A DNA stretch of 64,000 bases, from NCBI GenBank assembly GCA_002494725.1, contig DACG01000014.1, positions 1-64,000 on the forward strand. The letters are read 5' to 3'. Each line of letters opens with the position of its first letter. The first letter of the stretch is position 1. The notes below the pieces were generated by a model that was given only the letters and a program-made list of their open reading frames with translations, was not told the DNA's origin and ran no database searches. The stretch comes from Geoglobus sp. UBA235 (GTDB lineage: Archaea > Halobacteriota > Archaeoglobi > Archaeoglobales > Archaeoglobaceae). Shown here in pieces: positions 42,714-51,065 of this stretch. The position numbers and the translations under genes are program-made.

Positions 42714-43163
42714 TCAGTCCACCCTTCTGACCTCGACCACCTTCATTGTCTTTCCACCCGGACACTCAAAGGATTCTCCAACGCTTTCAATAATAACGCT
42801 CTCATCACTGCCGATCTGGGTCGGATTGCAGAGGTTGAAGAATCCGCAGTCTATTCTCTGACATCTGCCATTCAGCCTTATCTTAGCACCCTCCACTGCC
42901 GTCTTTGCATCAACTGCAAGAATTATCGGAAGTTCAACAACCTCCACTGCTATGACTCCATCATCATGGAGCTGGCAGGGCTGGACCTCTCCATTTCTGA
43001 GACCGACAATCTTGTACTTCGAACCAATTCTGAGTTTGAGGCAGACCTTCCTCAGTCTGCAAGACTCACACTCCTCTTTTCCCCCGAGAAAAATGAATTC
43101 TGTTCCTGTTACAGCCCAGTTTTTACCGCAGAGAGTGATTATCCTGTTAACCTCATCAGTCAT
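42714..43163 (-). CDS. UPF0179 family protein
   Basis: 149 residues of a conserved, uncharacterised euryarchaeal family. Cys groups may bind metal: CESCRLRKVCLKL (residues ~33-45), CQLHD, and CQRIDCGFFNLCNP. ATG 43163 has a GGTGA site six bases upstream. Convergent with apgM. Confidence 0.83.
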   Translation of the reverse strand: MTDEVNRIITLCGKNWAVTGTEFIFLGGKEECESCRLRKVCLKLRIGSKYKIVGLRNGEVQPCQLHDDGVIAVEVVELPIILAVDAKTAVEGAKIRLNGRCQRIDCGFFNLCNPTQIGSDESVIIESVGESFECPGGKTMKVVEVRRVD

Positions 43164-43224
43164 GATTCTTCACCTCACATGAGATATGCATAAACAATAT
43201 TTAAGCTTTGACTAAATATTACTG

Positions 43225-44148
43225 ATGCTCGAGGACAGAATACTTGAGCTTCTTGAAAAAAAGAGGTTCGAGGGTGTACTTCAGTCTGAGCTTCCAGCGA
43301 CGCTTAACGCATCAAAATCAAGGATTTCTGAAGTTCTTTCGAATCTCGAACAGCAGGGGGTTGTGGTTAGAAGAAGGGAGGCGGGAAAAAATCTGAAGGT
43401 GTGGCTCAGGGATTATTCCGAGGGCAGCACAAAGGTCGGGATACTCAGAGCCGTGGAGTATGCGAGGCTCATAAGCTCCGGAGAGTATTCCTTCATCATC
43501 TACAGCAACGCAATTGATCTCACAAGAGATCTCGCCTTGGGAAGAATCGACATAGGGGCAAGTCCCCTTGTTACCCAGGTCATGTTCGGTGTTATGATGA
43601 AGACCATCCAGATAAGATGCGTTGTTGCAGAGAACGGCAGTGGCGTTGTTTTTGGTGACTCAAACAACAGAGTTTTTGCAACAACAGAGATGTCCGCTAT
43701 GGAGATGAATCTGAGAGCCGTTAAGGACAGGCTTGGAATAAAGGGGTTCAGATACTGCCAGAGCCCTGAATGCCTGATTTCAAGCCTGCCAGATGTTGAG
43801 GGGATTGCAATATGGGAGCCCTACTTCTCATCCCTGAACAGGGAAAAGATCCCCTTTAACGAGCTTGAGGGAGACTATCCCTGCTGCACCTTGGCATTCA
43901 ACACATCCTACATTCAGAGAAGTCCTGAAGGGGCTGAGAAGTTTGTCAGGGATTTTGAAAAAGCTGAGATTGATGTTGAGAAGGTTTCCTCCCTGATTGA
44001 GTTCAGGGCTGAGGAGGTTGAAAGAGCTCTGAAAAGCTACAAATTCAACCCGAGGTACAGTTTTGAGGATGTTGTTGAATACATGAGAAGAGGAGGAATA
44101 GAGATTTCTCCTGAAAGTCTTTCAGCTCTTTTCCAGAATTTCAGATAA
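43225..44148 (+). CDS. HTH regulator fused to a periplasmic-binding-like domain
   Basis: 307 residues without a signal peptide. The N-terminal winged helix (residues 1-65, LQSELPATLNASKSRISEVLSNLEQQGVVVRRREAGK) is followed by a domain resembling type 2 periplasmic-binding proteins of the NMT1/SsuA sort (VGILRAVEYARLISSG, RIDIGASPLVTQVM, IKGFRYCQSPECLI, GIAIWEPYFSSL, KFVRDFEKA). Probably a cytoplasmic one-component sensor of a small ligand. ATG 43225 is 26 bases after a CAATATTTAAG box. The 3' end overlaps pyrE by 27 bases. Confidence 0.75.
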   Translation: MLEDRILELLEKKRFEGVLQSELPATLNASKSRISEVLSNLEQQGVVVRRREAGKNLKVWLRDYSEGSTKVGILRAVEYARLISSGEYSFIIYSNAIDLTRDLALGRIDIGASPLVTQVMFGVMMKTIQIRCVVAENGSGVVFGDSNNRVFATTEMSAMEMNLRAVKDRLGIKGFRYCQSPECLISSLPDVEGIAIWEPYFSSLNREKIPFNELEGDYPCCTLAFNTSYIQRSPEGAEKFVRDFEKAEIDVEKVSSLIEFRAEEVERALKSYKFNPRYSFEDVVEYMRRGGIEISPESLSALFQNFR

Positions 44149-44622
44149 TTTCAGAAGAGAGATCGGATTCAGGTTGCTCTCCTCCCTGTCTACAACCGCA
44201 ATTACAGCCACAACCATTCCTCCAGATTTCTCAACCCTCTCAACAACACCTGCTGCAGATTTTCCCGTTGTTATGACGTCTTCAACAACCACAACCCTGT
44301 CACCATCCTCAATCCTGCCAATCCTATCCTCCTGAGCCCCGTAATCCTTTCTCGCTTTTCTGAAAATTACAAGGGGCTTTGATGTTTTCAGAGATAGGGC
44401 AACAGCTATGGGTACTCCACCGAGCTCTATGCATGCAATTCTGTCAAAATCGATGCTTTCAAGTTTTTTTACCATTTCTCCAGCAATTTTTTCCAGAATT
44501 ACCGGGTCTGTAACTGCCTGCTTTATGTCAATGTATATGCCGCTTTTCTTTCCTGATGAGAGAATAAACTCTCCCCTCTTTATGACTCCTGAATTAACGA
44601 GCATCTCCAAAAGCTCCGACAT
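44122..44622 (-). CDS. pyrE: Orotate phosphoribosyltransferase
   Basis: Joins orotate with PRPP in UMP synthesis. 166 residues: FILSSGKKSGIYIDIKQAV, IELGGVPIAVALSLKT, RKARKDYGAQEDRIGRIEDGDRVVVVEDVITTGKSAAGVVE (PRPP loop). ATG 44622 is 26 bases after an AATATATG box; the reading from 44673 would start upstream of the box. Convergent overlap of 27 bases with the HTH-ligand gene. Confidence 0.9.
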   Translation of the reverse strand: MSELLEMLVNSGVIKRGEFILSSGKKSGIYIDIKQAVTDPVILEKIAGEMVKKLESIDFDRIACIELGGVPIAVALSLKTSKPLVIFRKARKDYGAQEDRIGRIEDGDRVVVVEDVITTGKSAAGVVERVEKSGGMVVAVIAVVDREESNLNPISLLKLSEILEKS

Positions 44623-44738
44623 CTTTTCGAGCTCGTGCCCGATACATATATTGTTTTTGCGTTTCGTGTTCATATATTGCAGGACTTCAAATTACATCAA
44701 ACAAAAAATTTTTAATTTGAAAGGCAAACTGACAGAAG

Positions 44739-45539
44739 ATGGGTGAAGCTGTTCAGGCCACTGAACTCTCAAAATCCCTCGGCTCATTCACCCTGAAAAA
44801 CATATCCTTCAGCGCCTCTGAAGGTGAGATTTTCGGGATTCTTGGCCCAAGCGGGGCTGGGAAGACAACCACTCTCAGAATGGTTGCCGGAATACTGAAA
44901 CCGGATTCTGGAGAGGTTAGGGTTTTTGGAAAGGATCCATATGAAATAAAAGATCTCATAGGATATCTTCCTGAAGAGAGAGGTCTCTACAGAAAATGGA
45001 GGGTAAAGGAGGTGCTCAACTATTTTTCAGAACTGAAGGGTGGGGCAGATACAGACCGCTGGCTTGAGAAGCTCAATATGGCTGAATATGCAGGGAGGAA
45101 AGTTGAAGAGCTTTCAAAGGGATTGCAGCAAAAAATTCAGCTCATTTTGGCTGTCCAGCACAATCCAAGGCTTTTAATTCTTGATGAACCCTTTTCCGGG
45201 CTTGATGCAGTGAACATCAGCCTTGTAATGGAGATTGTGAGAGAGCTGAGAAATGATGGGAAATGCATCATAATCTCAACCCACATCCTCAGTCTTGCCG
45301 AAAGACTGTGCGACAGAGTTCTTCTTATAAATAAGGGTCGTGAAGTGCTTTACGGTAGAATTGATGAGATTTCTGGTGAGGAAGTCTGTGAGGTTGAGTA
45401 TCTGGAGAATGGGAGGGTTGTGAAAGAGACAACAGAGAAAAGCCTGAAAGAGCTGGTCGAATCAGGCACTGAGATAATCACCTACAGAAGGAGAAGGATG
45501 TCCTTAGAGGAGATATTTCTCAGGGAGGTCGGAAAATGA
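44739..45539 (+). CDS. ABC-2 exporter ATP-binding protein (NatA-like)
   Basis: 266 residues with Walker A (GPSGAGKTTTLRMVAG), Q-loop region (GYLPEERGLYRKWRV), signature LSKGLQQKIQLI, Walker B (LLILDEPFSGLD) and H-loop (STHIL), and a C-terminal extension typical of NatA/CcmA-like exporters. ATG is about 27 bases after an AATTTTTAATT box. Overlaps the permease gene by four bases. Exports an unknown substrate, possibly Na+ as in NatAB. Confidence 0.88.
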   Translation: MGEAVQATELSKSLGSFTLKNISFSASEGEIFGILGPSGAGKTTTLRMVAGILKPDSGEVRVFGKDPYEIKDLIGYLPEERGLYRKWRVKEVLNYFSELKGGADTDRWLEKLNMAEYAGRKVEELSKGLQQKIQLILAVQHNPRLLILDEPFSGLDAVNISLVMEIVRELRNDGKCIIISTHILSLAERLCDRVLLINKGREVLYGRIDEISGEEVCEVEYLENGRVVKETTEKSLKELVESGTEIITYRRRRMSLEEIFLREVGK

Positions 45540-46726
45540 AGAAAGTTCTTGCGGTTGCAAAGCAGGAGCTGAGGATAAACATAAGAAGAAAGGGATTCAT
45601 TCTCGGCGTGATTGGTCTTCCACTGCTTATGGGGGCCTCATTCATCATTCCCGTACTTCTGATTGAGGAGTTCTCAGTCCCGGATCAGTTCGTGGTGGGA
45701 ATTGTTGACCATGCTGGCATTCTTGATGAGAGCAGAATTGAGATTGCTGAGAAGGGTGAAAATCCCTTCGTAAATATCTCACAGGAGAGAAAGATAGTTC
45801 TGATAAAATTCGAAGATGAAAGTGGCGTTGAAAGGGCGTTTGAGAAAAAAGAGATAGGGGCATACTACATAATTCTGGAAGATTTTCCGGAAAACTTCAC
45901 AATAATGAAGATGACAAGGGGTTTTCTTGATGCCGACAAGCAGATTGAGCTGAAGATAGCGGAGAAGTACGGGGAGATAGCGTATAAATTTGCCAGTGGG
46001 ATAAGATTTGAAAGCATTGAGAAAAAAGAAAGGGGAGCGATGGATTTCGTTCTTCCCATCTTCATTCCCCTCCTGCTCTTTGTTGCAATATTCACGTCCT
46101 CAGGCTACCTAATGCAGGGAATTGTTGAGGAGAAGGAGAGCAGGGTTATGGAGATCCTTTTATCCTCTGTTTCGCCGCAGGATGTTTTCGCAGGCAAGTT
46201 CATAGGAAATGCCGTAACCGGCTTAATTCAGGCATCTGTGTGGCTTGGGCTGGCAGGAACGTTCTCAGGCCTTATGCTCTCAATGAAGCTCCTCACAGCC
46301 GGGATGATCATCATCTCGGCGGTGTACTTCATTCTCGGATACCTGCTTTACTCATCAATTCTTGCAGCCATTGCATCTGTCTCAACCACCCTCAGAGATG
46401 CCCAGCAGGCAACATCTGCTGTTGTGTTCATCGGAATTTTCCCTGCAATTTTTCTCAGCCAGATGAGTTCATTCAACCCGGAATCTCAGGCTCTGAAGGT
46501 CTTCTCGCTCTTTCCCCTGACCTCTCCTGCACTCATGCCAGCCATGTACTCATCTGGTTCGGCAGGAGCAGTGATGGTCGTTCTTGGAGCTTTTATTCTG
46601 GCAGCAGCATCGCTGATAACCTTGAAAATCTCTGCCAAAATTTTTGGGTACTATGCGCTTTCCTACTCAAAACCGGGATGGAGGGATGTTCTGAAAGCTG
46701 CACTGAGGGCTGAAAAAAGATCCTGA
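45536..46726 (+). CDS. ABC-2 type exporter permease (NatB-like)
   Basis: 396 residues. N-terminal membrane helix (about 20-42), a large extracellular domain (45-170), then five membrane helices. The region LMQGIVEEKESRVMEILLSSVSPQDVFAGKFIGNAVTGLIQ is the ABC-2/NatB hallmark. Partner of the preceding ATPase (ATGA overlap). Confidence 0.88.
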   Translation: MKKVLAVAKQELRINIRRKGFILGVIGLPLLMGASFIIPVLLIEEFSVPDQFVVGIVDHAGILDESRIEIAEKGENPFVNISQERKIVLIKFEDESGVERAFEKKEIGAYYIILEDFPENFTIMKMTRGFLDADKQIELKIAEKYGEIAYKFASGIRFESIEKKERGAMDFVLPIFIPLLLFVAIFTSSGYLMQGIVEEKESRVMEILLSSVSPQDVFAGKFIGNAVTGLIQASVWLGLAGTFSGLMLSMKLLTAGMIIISAVYFILGYLLYSSILAAIASVSTTLRDAQQATSAVVFIGIFPAIFLSQMSSFNPESQALKVFSLFPLTSPALMPAMYSSGSAGAVMVVLGAFILAAASLITLKISAKIFGYYALSYSKPGWRDVLKAALRAEKRS

Positions 46727-46776
46727 GGTGATCGGTCTCTTTGACATCTTATTTCCGGCATTCTCTACCAAAATTC

Positions 46777-46784
46777 TTAAATAT
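46777..46784 (+). promoter_or_regulatory. TATA box of the 5S rRNA gene
   Basis: TTAAATAT lies about 25 bases before the predicted 5' end of the 5S rRNA, giving it its own promoter. Confidence 0.6.
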
Positions 46785-46804
46785 CCATTGCATTACTCAT
46801 GAAA

Positions 46805-46929
46805 TTGCCGACGGTCACAGGGACGGGGGAAACACCCGGACCCATTCCGAACCCGGAAGTTAAGCCCTGTCCCGTTCCGCGTTGTACTGCCTTCCGAGAG
46901 GGGGCGGGAAGCGCGGAAACTGTCGGCAA
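46805..46929 (+). rRNA. rrf: 5S ribosomal RNA
   Basis: About 125 bases. The ends TTGCCGAC and GTCGGCAA pair to form helix I, and the conserved archaeal loop A/helix III segment AACACCCGGACCCATTCCGAACCCGGAAGTTAAG is present in pieces at about 46831-46864. It has its own promoter and no 16S, 23S or tRNA gene beside it, which is the unlinked arrangement known in Archaeoglobales. End positions are set by helix I and may vary by one or two bases. Confidence 0.95.
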
Positions 46930-46950
46930 TCCCCATTTCATCTAAGCAAT

Positions 46951-48483
46951 TCAGTATTTTTCCAGCTTTTTCTCAAGATCCTCTGATTCCAGCCAGCCCC
47001 TCTCAATCTCCTTCACAATCCTCAAAATGTTTGCGATCTCCCTCTCGATCTCATCCCTGACCTCCTGACACCTGAGTTCTGTAACCCCCAGTATAACCGT
47101 GAGCGGATTCTTGATTCGATCAACAAGAACCATCATGTTATTTATATTCTCCTCAAGCTGCTTCAATACCGCATTCCTCTCCCTCTCGAGCTCAAAATCA
47201 TGGAGAGCGTAGGCCATATCTCCTGCAAGAGTTTCAAGTATTCTCTTCTCCTGTCCGGAAAGCTTTTCCTCGCTCATGATGAAGATGAGCCCTTTGAATT
47301 CTGAGCCGTACAGCATTGGAAAAGAATATCCAAAGCAGTTTCCGGCCTTTTCTCCGTGAATGCATGTTTCAGGATGAAATCCGGGAGGTATTTCAAGGGT
47401 TGTTTTCTTTGAGATGACCGATTTCATGCATTCATACCTCAGAACCTCGTCTGTAGGAACCCTTTTACCATCCATGAAGGCTATTGTTTCACTGCTCAGG
47501 AATAAAAGCACAGCATTGCTTCTGTACTCAGACAGCATGGATGACGTCCTCAATCCAAGCTTTTCCGGATTTCTTTCCACGATTATGGCCTCATTTATTC
47601 TTATTATCTTCTCAAGAAGGCGATTGACCTTCACAATCTCAGATTTTCTTCTGCTTAGCTCCCTCTTCAGATAGAGCTCCCTGTAGGTAAACAGGAATCC
47701 AAGAAAAACTGATGCTGCTATCAAGTACTTCGCCCAGTAGGGTGTTTCTGTTCTGGGTGTTTCCGTCCATTTTCCAAGCAGCTGATAGTAAATCGAATCC
47801 CCATCCTCCTTCAGTATCTCCAAATGGTGGTCTATTTTCTCAAGATAAACCTCTCTTCCTCTCGCTCCCGCAAACCTCAGTTCAACTGGAGAGAATATCA
47901 CAGGTGTTATCTTCAGCCCATACTCCCTGCTGTAAAGGTTTCCGTATATCCTTGATACCACCCCGGCATCTGCCGCTCCATTTTTTATTGTCCCAAAAAC
48001 ATCCCTGTAATCTCCCTCAACCTCAACAAATGTGCATTTTACTCCAAAAGAGCTGGCAAGCTTTCTGAGGTTCTTAAAATAAATGTCCTGTCTCACACCT
48101 GCAACTCTCTTTCCGTCCAGATCGGTTATTGTTTCGATTCTGTCTGCAGTTATAATGACTCCCCAGTTGTTGAAAACAGATTCCCTGTTGAAGCTGAAGA
48201 TCCTCTCCCTTTCAGGTGTGTAGGCCACATCAGGAAGAATGTCTATCTCCCCTTTTTTCAGCTTCTCAATCAGTTCCGGAAAGGTTCCATAAACATACCT
48301 AAGCTCCCATCCCTCCCTCTCAGCAATGTACTCAAGAAGCTCTATGAAAAAGCCATCTGCAGTCCCATCTTTATAGAAGATCATGGGCGGGTTGTCATAC
48401 ACACCCACAATTATTTCCTGGGAGAGAGCGGGATAGATAAAGATGAAGATAAAAAGGATCGGCAAAATGAAGAGCTTTTTCAT
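46951..48483 (-). CDS. Solute-binding sensor with GAF-like and DHp-like segment but no kinase ATPase domain
   Basis: 510 residues. Signal peptide (1-21); SBP_bac_3-type amino-acid-binding domain (22-265; IIVGVYDNPPMIFYKDGTADGFFIELLEYIAE, GEIDILPDVAYTPERE); one membrane helix (about 270-288); a GAF-like cytoplasmic domain (about 315-435) with Cys residues (CIHGEKAGNCFGYSFPM); and a C-terminal helical pair (445-510) containing VDRIKNPLTVILG, the H-box region of archaeal histidine kinases but with no His. The protein then stops: there is no N/G-box ATPase domain. It may be a truncated kinase or a signal-relay protein. ATG 48483. Confidence 0.78.
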   Translation of the reverse strand: MKKLFILPILFIFIFIYPALSQEIIVGVYDNPPMIFYKDGTADGFFIELLEYIAEREGWELRYVYGTFPELIEKLKKGEIDILPDVAYTPERERIFSFNRESVFNNWGVIITADRIETITDLDGKRVAGVRQDIYFKNLRKLASSFGVKCTFVEVEGDYRDVFGTIKNGAADAGVVSRIYGNLYSREYGLKITPVIFSPVELRFAGARGREVYLEKIDHHLEILKEDGDSIYYQLLGKWTETPRTETPYWAKYLIAASVFLGFLFTYRELYLKRELSRRKSEIVKVNRLLEKIIRINEAIIVERNPEKLGLRTSSMLSEYRSNAVLLFLSSETIAFMDGKRVPTDEVLRYECMKSVISKKTTLEIPPGFHPETCIHGEKAGNCFGYSFPMLYGSEFKGLIFIMSEEKLSGQEKRILETLAGDMAYALHDFELERERNAVLKQLEENINNMMVLVDRIKNPLTVILGVTELRCQEVRDEIEREIANILRIVKEIERGWLESEDLEKKLEKY

Positions 48484-48574
48484 TGAGTTATATTAAAATT
48501 GGAAATATATTAAATTTCCGAAGAATATCAGCCTCCTCAGCAAATGTTATTTAGCATCCCGGAAATTACACCCT

Positions 48575-49216
48575 GTGGATATCGTGTTCGGTGGTGGAAA
48601 GTACGGACTCAAAGCTGCAGAATATCTTCTCAGCAAAAACAGAGAGTTCACTGTGATTGATACTGACAGAGAATGCATGGTGATGAGAAAACTCGATCTT
48701 CCGGAATTCAAGGATGGCAGAAAAAAAGGTTCGTTCATTCATGGAAGTGTTAAGGAGCTCAAAAAAATTCTCCTGCATCATGAGGTTGAATATGTCTTCC
48801 CGACCGCCCCCGTCCACTTGGCAGCGTTATTTTTAAAAGAGAGTCAGAACCTGAAGACATGGGATGATGGTATAAATATCGCACTCTCTGGAGTCCCGCC
48901 CAAGATCATTCTCTCAGCAGGAAAGGGAAGTCTTGTTGTAAGCTACAACAGGGATCACGAGTGTCCTGAAAACTGCAGTGCTCCCGATGTTTGCCCGGTA
49001 ACAAAGCTCAGAAAGCCTGCACCGATGTACGACATGCTGAGATTTGCTGCTCCTGATGGCTACATAATTGAGAGCAGGTATCTGAAACCCGGACTTGGAG
49101 CAATTAAAGGCCATGACCTTAAAAATCTTCTGAAGTGGGCTGAAAAAAGAGACAGAATTGTTGTTGGAACAGCATGCAGATGTCATGGTGTTTTGAGCTC
49201 TTTCAGGAGGGATTGA
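48575..49216 (+). CDS. Conserved protein with Rossmann-like N-terminus and Cys cluster, unknown function
   Basis: 213 residues from GTG 48575, which lies 26 bases after a TTATTTAG box. N-terminus DIVFGGGKYGLKAAEYLLSKNREFTVIDTDRE resembles a TrkA_N/Rossmann nucleotide-binding fold. The middle has a Cys group (HECPENCSAPDVCPVT, then CRCHG near the C-terminus) that could hold an Fe-S cluster or zinc. I do not recognise the family. xth follows with one base between. Confidence 0.6.
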   Translation: MDIVFGGGKYGLKAAEYLLSKNREFTVIDTDRECMVMRKLDLPEFKDGRKKGSFIHGSVKELKKILLHHEVEYVFPTAPVHLAALFLKESQNLKTWDDGINIALSGVPPKIILSAGKGSLVVSYNRDHECPENCSAPDVCPVTKLRKPAPMYDMLRFAAPDGYIIESRYLKPGLGAIKGHDLKNLLKWAEKRDRIVVGTACRCHGVLSSFRRD

Positions 49217-49217
49217 G

Positions 49218-49982
49218 ATGATAATTGCAACGTTCAATGTGAATTCAATAAGGGCGCGACTGCATGTTGTCATCCCCTGGCTGAAAGAAAACAAGCCGGA
49301 TGTTTTGTGCATGCAGGAGACAAAGGTTGACAACAGGAATTTTCCCGAGAACGAGTTCTCAAGAGCCGGGTATCAGGTGTACTTTTCAGGGATTAAGGGC
49401 AGGAATGGGGTGGCAATTGCAGCGAAAACCGAGCCAGATGAAATTGTTATAGGGATGGATGGAAATGAGATGGACAGGATAATTTCAGCCAGATTTGGAA
49501 AAATAAGCGTTATGAGCGTCTACATCCCGCAGGGCCAGAGCATTGATTCAGAAAAATACAGATACAAGCTTGATTTCCTTAAAAGATTCAGAGAGTATCT
49601 GAATAGAGTGGTGGACTTCAAAGGCCTCTGGGCTGTCTGCGGAGACATGAACGTGGCTCCTGAAAACATAGATGTTCACAGTCCTGACAGGCTCAGAAAT
49701 CACGTTTGCTTTCATATTGATGCCAGAAATGCATACAGAAAAATCCTTGAACTTGGATTTATTGACCTGCTCAGAAGGTTTCACCCCGATGAGAGGGTGT
49801 ACTCATTCTACGATTACAGGGTGAAAAATGCCATAGAGAGAGGGCTTGGATGGAGGGTTGACGCCATCCTCGTCACACCAAAGCTGGCTGAAAAGGCTGT
49901 GAAGTGCTATGCAGATATGAAACCGAGGCTGATGGAGAAGCCAAGTGATCATCTGCCTTTAATAGCAGAATTTGTGATCTGA
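49218..49982 (+). CDS. xth: Exodeoxyribonuclease III / AP endonuclease
   Basis: Repairs abasic sites. 254 residues of the EEP fold: ATFNVNSIRARL (N), MQETKVD (E metal ligand), VYIPQG, CGDMNVAPENIDVHSP (D/N), FIDLLRRFHPDERVYSFYDYR, WRVDAILVTPKLA, and the final SDHLPLIAEF (D-H pair). Complete catalytic set. Co-transcribed with the Rossmann-like gene upstream. Confidence 0.93.
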   Translation: MIIATFNVNSIRARLHVVIPWLKENKPDVLCMQETKVDNRNFPENEFSRAGYQVYFSGIKGRNGVAIAAKTEPDEIVIGMDGNEMDRIISARFGKISVMSVYIPQGQSIDSEKYRYKLDFLKRFREYLNRVVDFKGLWAVCGDMNVAPENIDVHSPDRLRNHVCFHIDARNAYRKILELGFIDLLRRFHPDERVYSFYDYRVKNAIERGLGWRVDAILVTPKLAEKAVKCYADMKPRLMEKPSDHLPLIAEFVI

Positions 49983-50113
49983 GTTTTCATCTTGCCCACT
50001 TCCCGTAAAGTTCAGTCTGACTTCCAGATCACAGAAATGTGGAATGACATTCACCAGAATTAACCACAATGAAAAATCAAAAGGATTATTGCCTTTAGCT
50101 TTGATGTCCGGAC

Positions 50114-50728
50114 ATGGAACTCTTTGACGGTCTTCACGCCATTGTGTGGGGGAGCGCATTTCAGGATTCATCCAATGCCTACATAATTCAGGGTGAAGAG
50201 ACAATTCTGATCGATCCCGGAACGTTCAAGAGCTACACGAACCTGTTTGGGTTGATGAGGAGTGCCGGAATTGATGGGGTTGATTTTGTTCTGAACACCC
50301 ACATGCACCGGGACCACTGTGAGAGCAACATAATGTTCATGAGAAAGGGGGCACTTGTTGGCTTCGATGAGAGAGACAGAGATGTTTCCCCCTATAGCTA
50401 CAGCCCCGATTTTAAAATCGGGAAATGCATCAGTTCTGGAAGAATGGAAATTGAAGTAATCAGAACTCCGGGACATTCTCCGGGGAGTTTAACATTCTAC
50501 ATTCAGGAGTTTGAGGCCGCGATAACAGGTGACCTGATCTTTGAAGGTGGTATTCCCGGAAGATCTGATATTTTTGGAGGAAACAGAAAAGAGCTTCTGA
50601 GATCTCTTGAAAAAATCAGAAATCTTGAGCCCAGTTACCTTCTTCCAGGTCATAGAAGGGTGATGGAGGGTAAAAAAGGTATCAATTCGATGCTTGAAAG
50701 AGCTATTGAGATCATTGGACTGTGCTGA
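50114..50728 (+). CDS. Metallo-beta-lactamase-fold hydrolase
   Basis: 204 residues with the glyoxalase II-like signature NTHMHRDHCESN (HxHxDH variant H-M-H-R-D-H), IDPGTF, RTPGHSPGSLTFY (third metal His), AITGDLIFEGG (bridging Asp) and LPGHRR. Hydrolyses a thioester or related bond; substrate unknown. ATG 50114. Stands alone upstream of a 236-base gap and the peptide/radical SAM pair. Confidence 0.85.
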   Translation: MELFDGLHAIVWGSAFQDSSNAYIIQGEETILIDPGTFKSYTNLFGLMRSAGIDGVDFVLNTHMHRDHCESNIMFMRKGALVGFDERDRDVSPYSYSPDFKIGKCISSGRMEIEVIRTPGHSPGSLTFYIQEFEAAITGDLIFEGGIPGRSDIFGGNRKELLRSLEKIRNLEPSYLLPGHRRVMEGKKGINSMLERAIEIIGLC

Positions 50729-50936
50729 ACTCAAAAATAAACAAAAAAATTAACAACCCCTTCTCAGGACGTATGCAGCAACCAGAAGTTTGGCTGGCAA
50801 ACCCCATCCCAAACCGGTGTTTCCCCGCCTCTCAAATATTTTGCCCATCCCGTACCATAAAGACCGATCGTTATAACTTTATAATCGCTCCGGTAACCTC
50901 CAGATCTGTATTACAATAGTACTACAAAAATTAACC

Positions 50937-50945
50937 TTTTATTTT
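50937..50945 (+). promoter_or_regulatory. TATA box of the small peptide-radical SAM operon
   Basis: TTTTATTTT is centred 25 bases before ATG 50965, fitting a leaderless transcript that begins at the small peptide gene. The 236 bases between 50729 and this operon hold no gene I can support; a second A/T box, AACTTTATAATC near 50875, has no obvious target. Confidence 0.55.
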
Positions 50946-50964
50946 CCCGCATCCACTTTTGGTC

Positions 50965-51048
50965 ATGGCATACAGTTTCATGTACGAGTGCGATGTTGGA
51001 GGTGGCCTAACACATTACGTCATGCCGGGTGAGGAATCCCCATTTTAA
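50965..51048 (+). CDS. 27-residue peptide, putative RiPP precursor (CbpA-like)
   Basis: Too short for routine gene calling. ATG 50965 to TAA 51048 encodes a 27-residue peptide beginning MAYSFMYECDVGGG and ending PGEESPF, with a single Cys (residue 9), three Gly after it, and THYVMPG. A TATA box at the right distance upstream, and a radical SAM/SPASM enzyme starting 17 bases downstream with its own ribosome-binding site, argue that it is expressed as the first gene of a two-gene operon. The single invariant-type Cys matches my recollection of the CbpA precursor family, paired with the radical SAM enzyme CbpB in archaea. Modified residue and product are unknown. Confidence 0.65.
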   Translation: MAYSFMYECDVGGGLTHYVMPGEESPF

Positions 51049-51054
51049 TTTTTT

Positions 51055-51062
51055 GAGGTGAT
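51055..51062 (+). promoter_or_regulatory. Strong Shine-Dalgarno for the radical SAM gene
   Basis: GAGGTGAT fully complements the archaeal 16S rRNA 3' end and sits three bases before ATG 51066. It lies between the peptide stop and the enzyme start, indicating translation of the enzyme from the same mRNA as the peptide. Confidence 0.75.
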
Positions 51063-51065
51063 CGA

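Noticed and set aside
50729..50919. A 65-codon forward open frame upstream of the peptide gene
   Set aside because: It begins within the stop region of the metallo-beta-lactamase gene, lacks a ribosome-binding site or box, and has unlikely composition.
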